A stretch of DNA of 6,112 nt from positions 1 through 6,112 of the forward strand of contig JALNYF010000082.1 of NCBI GenBank assembly GCA_023229985.1, in the 5' to 3' direction. Below the pieces are notes generated by a model. The model saw only the letters and a list, made by a program, of their open reading frames with translations. It was not told where the DNA came from and did not search any database. The first letter of the stretch is position 1; every line of letters begins with the position of its first letter. Positions 1-5,541 of this stretch are shown here, piece by piece. The translations under genes were made by a program, and so were the position numbers. This DNA is from Bacteroidales bacterium (GTDB taxonomy: Bacteria > Bacteroidota > Bacteroidia > Bacteroidales > WCHB1-69).

Positions 1-370
1 AACCGCGAGGCAGAATAAAGTTTTTAAATGGCGGCAGTTCGACTTGTAGCGCATCGATTTCCGATTCTATGGCTTGCGTCCAACTCATTATCGGCGGATT
101 TTCCCAATATTTTTCTCTATCTTCGAAATCAGTCGCCAACATTCCACCAATCGTGAATAATTGATTCTGAATTATTTGCAAACTTTCTATCAAATTATTA
201 AAAGACTTTTGGTCTGAATGGCACTTCATTTCCTCTATCGCAATCCCGAGCGCTGCATTCAATTCATCAATTGTCCCATAACTCTCAATGAGCGGGTCGG
301 CTTTGAAAACTTTGCGACCATTGATTAAAGAAGTTTTTCCGCTGTCACCGGTTTTTGTATATATTTTCAT
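1..370 (-). CDS. pduO: PduO-type ATP:cob(I)alamin adenosyltransferase, 3' end beyond window
   Basis: This gene encodes the N-terminal 123 residues of a PduO/MMAB-type corrinoid adenosyltransferase, which moves the 5'-deoxyadenosyl group of ATP onto cob(I)alamin to make coenzyme B12 in the cytoplasm. The signature is clear: the nucleotide-binding start TKTGDSGKTSL (residues 5-15), G18-R19, K23, then the family block IESYGTIDELNAALG (28-42) and FILP at 118-121. The family is usually about 180-190 residues, so roughly one third lies off the left edge. The start ATG (368-370) is chosen because the conserved domain begins at residue 2 and an ATG 23 bases upstream is out of frame and stops after 8 codons. 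It lies 27 bases after the stop of the di-haem peroxidase gene and is probably in its operon. An oddity is Arg122 in FILPRG, where the family usually has Gly (FILPGG). The family call is firm; the physiological client enzyme (for example methylmalonyl-CoA mutase) is not visible. Confidence 0.93.
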   Translation of the reverse strand, partial: MKIYTKTGDSGKTSLINGRKVFKADPLIESYGTIDELNAALGIAIEEMKCHSDQKSFNNLIESLQIIQNQLFTIGGMLATDFEDREKYWENPPIMSWTQAIESEIDALQVELPPFKNFILPRG

Positions 371-397
371 AATAATAAATATTGTATCTTCATTGAT

Positions 398-1564
398 CTA
401 ACGCGTTTCAAACGGATTCGCGTATTTTTGATTGTTTAGAAAATTTTCGTCCGTCAAGGTTTGCAAAAAAGCTTTTAAATCAGCAAGTTCTGCCGGTGTA
501 AGCAAGGCACCGCCTTCATTAATTTTGTGCATCAACGGATGAATGTAGGGAGAGTTAACTAAGCCGGAGTTATAGAATTGCAGGACCTCGTCCAAGGTTT
601 TAAAACGTCCATCATGCATATATGGAGCGGTAACGGCAATATTTCTTAAAGTAGGCGCACGATAGGCACCGTGGTCACGAACATTTCCCGTCACTGAAAA
701 ACGGTCACGGGAATCCGTAAAGACAGAGTCTAACCCATTATTATAAAAGAGATTAGTAGTAAATAAAGGGGTTCCATCGCTACCATGACAGTGGAAACAA
801 TCCGCCCCTTCTTCAGTAGTAAAGAGGATATAACCGTGCAATTCTTGATTGGTAAGTTGCTCTTCTCCACGTAGGTAACGGTCAAACTTGGAATCTGCGG
901 AAATGAGTGTCCGCAAGAATTGCGCAACAGCCTTCTCAATTCTGTCGATGGTAATATCCTCCGTACCGAAAGCTTTTTTAAACATCGCCTGATAAAAACC
1001 GGCACTTTTTATAGCAGCAACTGCTTTTGAAGAAGTGGAATTCATTTCGTGTGGTGCCACAATTCCCATTGTTACGACGTCTTCCAAATTTCTTCTTTGC
1101 GGATTGGGATTCCCTTCATAAATCATTCCGTTCCAAAAATATCCTTCATGATTAAACACCAAATTCACTAACGACATAGTGTAATGCGGGGTTGGAGTTC
1201 CCGACAACCCAACCGTTGCACCTTCATGAAAACGGGGATTATTGAGTCCCACTTCAAAACCACACGATTGCACGTGGCAAGTTGCACAACTCATCATGGA
1301 ATCAGGATCATTACCTACATAACCGCACAAACGGGTATCATAAAAGAGGTAACGCCCCAACTCAACGCCCTCCACTGTAAGCGGATTGTCGGCAGGAATG
1401 TTGAGATTGGATGGAAAATAACGCGGAATAACCAATTCGTATGGAGTAGCAGAAACAGGGCGAGGGTCTTCTTCGATTTCATCCTTGTGACACGAAATCG
1501 ACAAAAACAGCAAAACTAATGCAGAAATTAAACCCATCATTTTGTGCCAAAATTTACTTCTCAT
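398..1564 (-). CDS. Lipoprotein di-haem cytochrome c peroxidase (CCP/MauG family)
   Basis: The 388-residue product is a bacterial di-haem cytochrome c peroxidase, the family that reduces hydrogen peroxide to water in the cell envelope with electrons from a c-type cytochrome or quinol-linked carrier. Residues 1-25 form a lipoprotein signal: positive start, hydrophobic stretch GLISALVLLFLS and lipobox SISC, so Cys25 should be lipidated and the enzyme membrane-anchored. Haem-binding CxxCH motifs occur at 93-97 (CATCH) and 256-260 (CFHCH). FWNG (143-146) and APHEMN (170-175) match conserved CCP positions. The block APYMHDGRFKTLDEV (313-327) supplies Met316, the position of the distal Met ligand of classical peroxidases; MauG itself has Tyr there, so a peroxidase is favoured over a MauG-like cofactor-maturation enzyme. 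The length fits a CCP plus signal and linker. It is transcribed divergently from the aquaporin operon, with a TAnnTTTG box 40 bases before the start, and is followed by the cobalamin adenosyltransferase gene. Electron donor and substrate are not proven by sequence. Confidence 0.93.
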   Translation of the reverse strand: MRSKFWHKMMGLISALVLLFLSISCHKDEIEEDPRPVSATPYELVIPRYFPSNLNIPADNPLTVEGVELGRYLFYDTRLCGYVGNDPDSMMSCATCHVQSCGFEVGLNNPRFHEGATVGLSGTPTPHYTMSLVNLVFNHEGYFWNGMIYEGNPNPQRRNLEDVVTMGIVAPHEMNSTSSKAVAAIKSAGFYQAMFKKAFGTEDITIDRIEKAVAQFLRTLISADSKFDRYLRGEEQLTNQELHGYILFTTEEGADCFHCHGSDGTPLFTTNLFYNNGLDSVFTDSRDRFSVTGNVRDHGAYRAPTLRNIAVTAPYMHDGRFKTLDEVLQFYNSGLVNSPYIHPLMHKINEGGALLTPAELADLKAFLQTLTDENFLNNQKYANPFETR

Positions 1565-1603
1565 GTAACTTATCGTTTATAGTTATTGTGATTTAACAAG
1601 TTG

Positions 1604-1611
1604 CAAAGGTA
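1604..1611 (-). promoter_or_regulatory. Bacteroidota -7 box for the peroxidase gene
   Basis: On the minus strand the bases read TACCTTTG, an exact match to the Bacteroidota -7 consensus TAnnTTTG, about 40 bases before the peroxidase ATG. The matching -33 element is weak: only TTTC is found, with a spacer of 22 bases (1634-1637), instead of TTTG with about 19-21. Expression may therefore be weak or depend on an activator (inference). Confidence 0.5.
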
Positions 1612-1641
1612 CTATTTTTTTAAATAAAATGACGAAACGCA

Positions 1642-1672
1642 TTTGAAAACAAAATAAAATCATGTACTTTTG
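1642..1672 (+). promoter_or_regulatory. Bacteroidota-type promoter for the aquaporin-tsaB-usp operon
   Basis: TTTG at 1642-1645, a spacer of exactly 19 bases, then TACTTTTG at 1665-1672 form a complete -33/-7 pair of the sigma type used in Bacteroidota. Transcription would begin near 1678, leaving a leader of roughly 20 bases before the ATG at 1697. The position also argues against a longer aquaporin reading frame opening at TTG 1670, because that codon lies inside the -7 box. Confidence 0.7.
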
Positions 1673-1696
1673 CAGATAATTTTAAAAATAAATGCT

Positions 1697-2407
1697 ATGA
1701 AAAAATATTTTGCTGAGTTAATAGGAACAATGGTTTTGGTATTAATGGGTTGCGGTAGTGCCGCCATTGCCGGAATGGGAATCGGATTCGTTGGAATTTC
1801 CATCTCTTTCGGACTTTCGCTTCTAATTATGGTATATGCGATTGGTCCCATTTCAGGTTGTCACGTCAATCCCGCGATCACTTTTGCCATGTGGATAACT
1901 AAAAAAATATCGGGAAAAGATGCCATCTTTTACGTTGTTTCGCAAATTGCCGGTGCTTTTATCGGTATCGGAATTTTAGCCTTTTTAGTTGGGCACAAAG
2001 AAGGGTTAGCGGTTAATAGTGTTGATCCTTACGAATTAGGCTTCACCATTCAGCAAGCTGTTGTTTGTGAGGTCATTATGACTTTTCTACTAACATTCGT
2101 GGTTTTTGCCACTACCTCTCAAAAAGCAGCGCAAGGCTTTGCGGGCGTAGCCATCGGATTAACATTGGCACTGATTCATCTTGTTTCAATACCCATAACC
2201 AACACCTCTGTCAATCCTGCCCGCGCACTGGCACCTGCCGTATTAGACGGAACCACCGGAATGAGTGACCTTTGGGTTTTTATTTTATCACCGTTAGTCG
2301 GAGCCGGTTTAGCCGCTATCTGCTGGTTAGCAATGAATTCGAAGAAAAAAGAAGATAAAGAACCAACGCTGGCAGAGGAAAAAGTAGAACCGGAAATAGC
2401 GAAATAA
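1697..2407 (+). CDS. aqpZ: Aquaporin Z-type water channel (MIP family)
   Basis: The 236-residue protein is a major intrinsic protein that lets water cross the inner membrane by osmosis. It has six hydrophobic segments and two half-helix loops with NPA motifs: ISGCHVNPA (52-60) and TNTSVNPAR (168-176). The selectivity-filter residues of E. coli AqpZ align as Phe38, His161, Thr170 and Arg176, the narrow water-selective set; glycerol facilitators have Gly instead of His, so a glycerol channel is unlikely. The length is close to AqpZ (231). The last 23 residues form a charged Lys/Glu tail (from about residue 214), probably cytoplasmic. The start at 1697 gives the family-typical MKKYFAELIGT; an in-frame TTG at 1670 would add nine residues but sits inside the promoter. 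The stop TAA shares a base with the tsaB ATG (TAATG), so the two are translationally coupled. It heads the three-gene operon. Confidence 0.94.
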   Translation: MKKYFAELIGTMVLVLMGCGSAAIAGMGIGFVGISISFGLSLLIMVYAIGPISGCHVNPAITFAMWITKKISGKDAIFYVVSQIAGAFIGIGILAFLVGHKEGLAVNSVDPYELGFTIQQAVVCEVIMTFLLTFVVFATTSQKAAQGFAGVAIGLTLALIHLVSIPITNTSVNPARALAPAVLDGTTGMSDLWVFILSPLVGAGLAAICWLAMNSKKKEDKEPTLAEEKVEPEIAK

Positions 2408-3108
2408 TGAAAATTCCGTACATATTAAATATAGATACAGCGACCGATATTTGTTCTGTTGCCTTGTCGCATGGGGAGCAAATAATTGCCTATCGGGAAA
2501 ACTTGAACGGAAAATCACACGCCCAAACCTTACTTCCTTTTATTCGGGACGTTTTGAATGAAGGTCATGTCTCTGTCGGACAATTAAATGCCGTGGCACT
2601 GAGTAAAGGTCCCGGTTCATATACTGGTTTACGCATTGGAACTTCCACTGTCAAAGGCATTTGCTATGCCATGGGACTTCCTCTCATCGCCATTCCCACT
2701 TTGCAAATTATTGCCGTTGATGCCGTGAACGAAGCCAAACAATACCCGGACGGGTTGATTTGCCCGTTACTAGACGCCAGACGAATGGAAGTCTTTACCG
2801 CTTTTTATCAAAATGATTTGACAGAAATAAGTCCGGTTCATGCCTGTATTGTTGACGAAGAGTCTTTTACTGATATTTTATTAAACAATCATGTTGTTTT
2901 TTGTGGAAACGGCGTTAAAAAATGTGCGCCAATACTTGCTCAAAGTCCACACGCTCATTTTATTTCTGAACCAATTTCTGCACGAAATATGGCACAAATT
3001 GCTTTTTCAAAATTTTTAAATCTCCAATTTGAAGATGTTGCTTATTTTGAGCCGTTTTATTTGAAGGAGTACGTTGCCGCGCGGTCACAGGTTAAAGGTT
3101 TACAGTAA
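2407..3108 (+). CDS. tsaB: tRNA threonylcarbamoyladenosine biosynthesis protein TsaB
   Basis: The 233-residue protein is TsaB (YeaZ), a non-catalytic ASKHA-fold partner that forms a complex with TsaD and TsaE in the cytoplasm and supports transfer of the threonylcarbamoyl group to A37 of ANN-decoding tRNAs (t6A). Visible signatures are the first strand ILNIDTATDICSVAL (6-20), SHAQTLLPFI (37-46), the diagnostic VALSKGPGSYTGLRIGTS (63-80) followed by KGICYAMGLPLIAIPTL (83-99), PLLDARRMEVFTAFY (120-134), and the C-terminal YFEPFYLKEYVA (213-224). The length is normal for the family (about 220-235). It lacks the metal-binding His motif of TsaD, as expected. Both ends use TAATG junctions with the aquaporin before and the stress protein after it, so its translation depends on being in this operon unless an internal promoter exists; I saw none. 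No other t6A gene is in the window. Confidence 0.96.
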   Translation: MKIPYILNIDTATDICSVALSHGEQIIAYRENLNGKSHAQTLLPFIRDVLNEGHVSVGQLNAVALSKGPGSYTGLRIGTSTVKGICYAMGLPLIAIPTLQIIAVDAVNEAKQYPDGLICPLLDARRMEVFTAFYQNDLTEISPVHACIVDEESFTDILLNNHVVFCGNGVKKCAPILAQSPHAHFISEPISARNMAQIAFSKFLNLQFEDVAYFEPFYLKEYVAARSQVKGLQ

Positions 3109-3944
3109 TGGAAGAAAAAAAGAAGACAAACATCATCGCCCTTACCGATTTCTCTGAATATGGGAACTCGGCAGTGCAATATGCTGCTTCTTTATCCAAG
3201 GTTTTCCAATCGACTTTAACCATTATCACTCATTTTTCTTTTTCTTACCATTCTAAACCGACAGCCGACGTGCCCATGCCGGAGCATTTGAAAAATGCTA
3301 TTGAATTGTATATGAACTCCGATGACGTAGTTTGGGACACTGCTCATTACGATTTAAGAAGACTGATGGCAATATCAGAATCCGCGAACTCTATTATGTT
3401 TGTCTTGGGCGTCGCCAGAAAAAAGAAGTCTTCTTTTTTTAACCGAAAAAACGCGATTCGTTTTATTAAGTCCTCACGACTGCCGGTAATGACTGTGGGC
3501 AAGAAATTGCCGACTGCCGATATATGGGAAAATGTAATGATGCCGATTGACATTGACCGACAATCGAAAGAAAAAGCGTTGTGGGCAGGCTACTTCCATC
3601 GCTTCGGCGGAGCTACGGTTCACGTGCTGCATACCGTTTTTAAAGATGAATTTCTGAAACTAAAATTAGCAGATAATATCGCTTTTACGGAAAAACTATA
3701 CAATAATCTTGAAATCAAGTATCAACTTCACGAAATTAAACCCACAATTGACGACATGGATGCCTATTCTCTGAGATTTGCCCCTCAAATAAACGCTTCT
3801 TTGACCGTCATCATGATGACTAAATATTATACACTGATAGATTTGATTATCGGCACAAAAGAAAAACAAATCATAGCGAATAAAGAGGAAATTCCGGTTT
3901 TATGTATCAATGAGCGTGATGACTTATATGTCTTATGCACGTAA
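3108..3944 (+). CDS. Tandem universal stress protein (UspA)-like protein
   Basis: The 278-residue soluble protein has two Usp-like halves. Domain 1 (about 6-132) opens with NIIALTDFSEYGNSAVQYAASLSK, the typical Usp first strand and helix with the D14-F15-S16 motif, and closes with SSRLPVMTVGK (122-132). Domain 2 (about 139-268) opens with IWENVMMPIDID and closes with IANKEEIPVLCIN (256-268). The nucleotide-binding pattern G-x2-G-x9-G-(S/T) is not recognisable in either half: domain 1 has LGVARKKKSSFF (100-111) and domain 2 IIGTKEKQ (247-254). It may therefore be a non-ATP-binding or divergent Usp. Universal stress proteins act in the cytoplasm in stress or growth-arrest responses; the precise role here is unknown. 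Its ATG overlaps the tsaB stop by one base (TAATG); AAAGG nine bases before the ATG may serve as a weak ribosome binding site. The family call is good, the function uncertain. Confidence 0.8.
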   Translation: MEEKKKTNIIALTDFSEYGNSAVQYAASLSKVFQSTLTIITHFSFSYHSKPTADVPMPEHLKNAIELYMNSDDVVWDTAHYDLRRLMAISESANSIMFVLGVARKKKSSFFNRKNAIRFIKSSRLPVMTVGKKLPTADIWENVMMPIDIDRQSKEKALWAGYFHRFGGATVHVLHTVFKDEFLKLKLADNIAFTEKLYNNLEIKYQLHEIKPTIDDMDAYSLRFAPQINASLTVIMMTKYYTLIDLIIGTKEKQIIANKEEIPVLCINERDDLYVLCT

Positions 3945-4159
3945 TGGAAGCGAGATTTCATTCATAACAATCATGATAGAACGCGGGATGATCTGCGACC
4001 CCGTAGAGTCCGTATATTGTTAGTGTGATGGCGATTTCCACAAGCATTAAAATACTTCGGATTTCTTATTCATTGCTTGAAAATGTGCAATACAAAATAT
4101 GAAGCATCGTAATCTATTTATTACTAACACATTATTCAATAATTCCATTATTTACTAAA
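3945..4159. other. Intergenic spacer between stress protein and first nuclease gene
   Basis: No open reading frame of worth is present. The left part (about 3975-4035) is richer in G and C than its surroundings; it includes a weak hairpin in which ACG and GGG pair with CCC and CGT around a bulged C (3981-4004), not followed by a T run, so I do not call it a terminator. The right part (4060-4159) is very A/T-rich. ATTC followed by TTGCTTGAAAATGT-like sequence at 4068-4086 recurs at 5321-5339 with 18 of 19 bases the same, showing that the spacers before the two nuclease copies are partly related. Confidence 0.5.
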
Positions 4160-4184
4160 AGCCATAAAAAGTTATTAACAATTC

Positions 4185-4215
4185 TTGCATTCCGCTCATA
4201 AATGATGTATCTTTG
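4185..4215 (+). promoter_or_regulatory. Bacteroidota-type promoter of nuclease copy 1
   Basis: TTG at 4185-4187, a 20-base spacer, and TATCTTTG at 4208-4215 match the Bacteroidota -33/-7 pattern. Transcription should start near 4222, giving a leader of about 75 bases before the ATG at 4298. Confidence 0.65.
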
Positions 4216-4297
4216 CCTCGTTTTTACGTTCTTTGAATACATCGTTTTTCAAACACGGAAACTAAATCTACTAATTTACTAATTTAACTCTACGATT
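4216..4297 (+). promoter_or_regulatory. Conserved 5' leader of nuclease copy 1
   Basis: The probable untranslated leader has two copies of TCGTTTTT (4218-4225, 4242-4249), a weak possible stem of TTTGAA (4232-4237) with TTCAAA (4248-4253), and the 8-base unit TACTAATT repeated just over twice (4269-4286) immediately before the start codon. There is no Shine-Dalgarno sequence. The whole leader is identical before copy 2. Whether it regulates translation is unknown. Confidence 0.4.
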
Positions 4298-5206
4298 ATG
4301 GGAAATTTCATCAATCCGTTTACCGATTTCGGTTTTAAAAAACTTTTTGGCACTGAAGAGAATAAAGAGTGCTTGCTTCACTTTATCAATCAACTCCTTG
4401 AACAAGAAGGAGAAGACAAAATTACTTCCATCACTTACGACAATAAAGAGCAGTTAGGGAGGAAGGTATCGGATCGTTATGCCGTTTTCGACATCTATTG
4501 CATCACGGAAAAGGGAGAACATATTATTATTGAACTTCAAAACGCAAAGCAAAAAAATGTCACCGACCGCAGTCTCTACTACACGACATTCCCGATTCAG
4601 TCTCAAGGTGTTAAAGGATGTTGGGACTATAGTATCAACAAAATATATTCGATAACCATTCTCAATTTTACGCTTGACTACCTGAAATTGCCGGAAGATG
4701 AGTACTTGCACACGGTTGAACTTTACAAACGAGAGAACAAAATGTTGTTTTACGACAAACTGATGTTTATCTATTTGGAGATGCCGAAGTTCAAGAAAAG
4801 AGAGGATGAGTTGACGAATGATTTTGAAAAATGGATGTATTTTATCAAGAATTTGGAACGATTGGAGAAGATTCCGAAAAAATATCGCGACACGATCTTT
4901 GAGAAGATGTTTGCCGCTGCAGAAATAGCAAAATTAGACAAAATGGAATATAGAAGATACATTAAAAGCAAAAAAGCGATCAACGATTATGACAATGCTA
5001 TCAATTACGCGCGTGAAGAAGGCAAATTGGAAGGAAAATTAGAGGGGGAATTGAAAGGTAGATTAGAAGGCGAATTGAAAGGTGAATTGAAAGGAAAGTT
5101 GGATATTGCGCGCACTATGTTGAAAATGGAGAAACCCATCGATGAAATTGTGTTGATCACCGGATTGTCGAAAGAGCAAATTGAGGAATTGGGAATGACG
5201 AATTAG
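4298..5206 (+). CDS. PD-(D/E)XK nuclease-family transposase-like protein (Rpn/PDDEXK_2), copy 1
   Basis: The 302-residue protein belongs to the family annotated as PD-(D/E)XK nuclease family transposase or Rpn recombination-promoting nuclease. It opens with the hallmark INPFTDFGFKKLFGTEENKE (5-24). The restriction-endonuclease-like core is visible as Asp65 in VFDIYC (63-68) and Glu79-x-Gln81 in IIIELQ (76-81), the D...ExQ(K-like) active site. A middle segment (130-200) is typical of the family. Residues 241-268 are seven (E/K)G(K/E/R)L tetrapeptides, very charged and probably helical or flexible, followed by the usual C-terminal helix pair with KPIDEIVLITGLSKEQIEEL (279-298). Rpn proteins of E. 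coli are DNA endonucleases that promote RecA-independent recombination; the role of Bacteroidota members is largely untested, and no terminal inverted repeats are seen, so calling it a mobile element would be inference. It has its own promoter and a near-identical second copy downstream. Confidence 0.87.
   Translation: MGNFINPFTDFGFKKLFGTEENKECLLHFINQLLEQEGEDKITSITYDNKEQLGRKVSDRYAVFDIYCITEKGEHIIIELQNAKQKNVTDRSLYYTTFPIQSQGVKGCWDYSINKIYSITILNFTLDYLKLPEDEYLHTVELYKRENKMLFYDKLMFIYLEMPKFKKREDELTNDFEKWMYFIKNLERLEKIPKKYRDTIFEKMFAAAEIAKLDKMEYRRYIKSKKAINDYDNAINYAREEGKLEGKLEGELKGRLEGELKGELKGKLDIARTMLKMEKPIDEIVLITGLSKEQIEELGMTN
5018..5101 (+). repeat. 12-base coding tandem repeat, seven units
   Basis: Seven imperfect 12-base units encode EGKL, EGKL, EGEL, KGRL, EGEL, KGEL and KGKL within the nuclease copy 1 gene. 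The units keep the reading frame, so slippage by whole units would change the length of the protein tail by multiples of four residues without breaking the gene. Confidence 0.9.
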
Positions 5207-5248
5207 AATTTTTCCGCGTGCTGCTTTAGCAACGCCGTTTCGCAACGA

Positions 5249-5277
5249 CAAAAAACTCCATAAATGCGGGCTTTTTG
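5249..5277 (+). terminator. Possible intrinsic terminator after nuclease copy 1
   Basis: CAAAAA (5249-5254) pairs with TTTTTG (5272-5277), and inside it CTC (5256-5258) can pair with GGG (5268-5270) through one wobble, across one A-C mismatch. The A run, short GC stem and T run resemble a two-way terminator, but the GC stem is poor. It lies about 40 bases after the stop codon. Confidence 0.35.
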
Positions 5278-5293
5278 GATTGATCATTATGGT

Positions 5294-5312
5294 TGATTGC
5301 TTTCCGCAATCA
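5294..5312. repeat. Perfect inverted repeat, 7-base stem
   Basis: TGATTGC (5294-5300) and GCAATCA (5306-5312) form a perfect stem around the loop TTTCC. Downstream sequence is T-rich but not a clean T run. It could be a weak terminator for copy 1 or a protein-binding site; the spacer before copy 1 has no counterpart. Confidence 0.4.
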
Positions 5313-5428
5313 GATTTCTCATTCTTTGCTTGAAAATGTCAGCTATACCAATATACAAAATCGTAATATATTCAATATCAATAAATTAATCTACATGCCA
5401 AACAGCCATAAAAAGTTATTAACAATTC

Positions 5429-5459
5429 TTGCATTCCGCTCATAAATGATGTATCTTTG
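5429..5459 (+). promoter_or_regulatory. Bacteroidota-type promoter of nuclease copy 2
   Basis: The same TTG, 20-base spacer and TATCTTTG (5452-5459) as in copy 1 lie about 80 bases before the start codon at 5542. The following leader, with the two TACTAATT units (5513-5530), is also identical to copy 1, so each gene appears to have its own complete promoter. Confidence 0.65.
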
Positions 5460-5541
5460 CCTCGTTTTTACGTTCTTTGAATACATCGTTTTTCAAACAC
5501 GGAAACTAAATCTACTAATTTACTAATTTAACTCTACGATT

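Larger units (their letters stand above)
1565..1696. other. Divergent intergenic promoter region
   Basis: These 132 bases separate the start codons of the peroxidase (minus) and aquaporin (plus) genes. They are strongly A/T-rich and contain a TAnnTTTG box on each strand about 60 bases apart, so both transcripts probably start here. I see no long inverted repeat that would mark a clear shared operator. Confidence 0.6.
4160..4868 (+). repeat. Direct repeat, copy 1 of the 1244-base-period nuclease unit
   Basis: This segment aligns without a gap to 5404-6112 at a constant offset of 1244 bases. The first 138 bases, up to the start codon, are identical in the two copies; the following 571 coding bases differ at 12 positions. 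The alignment is cut only by the right edge, so the true repeat may extend to the end of the gene. Left of 4160 similarity falls off quickly. Confidence 0.95.
5207..5403. other. Spacer between the two nuclease copies
   Basis: This is 197 bases of non-coding sequence after the copy 1 stop. It contains a possible terminator (5249-5277), a perfect small hairpin (5294-5312), a patch shared with the spacer before copy 1 (5321-5339), and then A/T-rich sequence. A bulged GCGT/ACGC hairpin near 5217-5236 has no T run. Confidence 0.5.

Noticed and set aside
1184..1519. Plus-strand open frame inside the peroxidase gene (and a minus frame at 730-1005)
   Set aside because: Both overlap the well-supported di-haem peroxidase and show no recognisable protein features.
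1670..1696. N-terminal extension of the aquaporin starting at TTG 1670
   Set aside because: The TTG lies within the -7 promoter box, upstream of the expected transcription start, and the ATG at 1697 gives the family-typical N-terminus.
4034..4056. AAGCATT/AATACTT imperfect palindrome as the terminator of the aquaporin operon
   Set aside because: It has a mismatch, almost no G/C pairs, a two-base loop and no T run, so chance is a sufficient explanation in A/T-rich DNA.
4454..4711. Minus-strand open frame in nuclease copy 1, repeated at 5698-5964 in copy 2
   Set aside because: It recurs only because the plus-strand gene is duplicated; the plus frame has clear family motifs and an intact active site, and the minus frame has none.
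5217..5236. Hairpin with GCGT/ACGC and TGC/GCA arms as a terminator
   Set aside because: It has a two-base bulge and no T run on either strand, so it does not meet the pattern of an intrinsic terminator.
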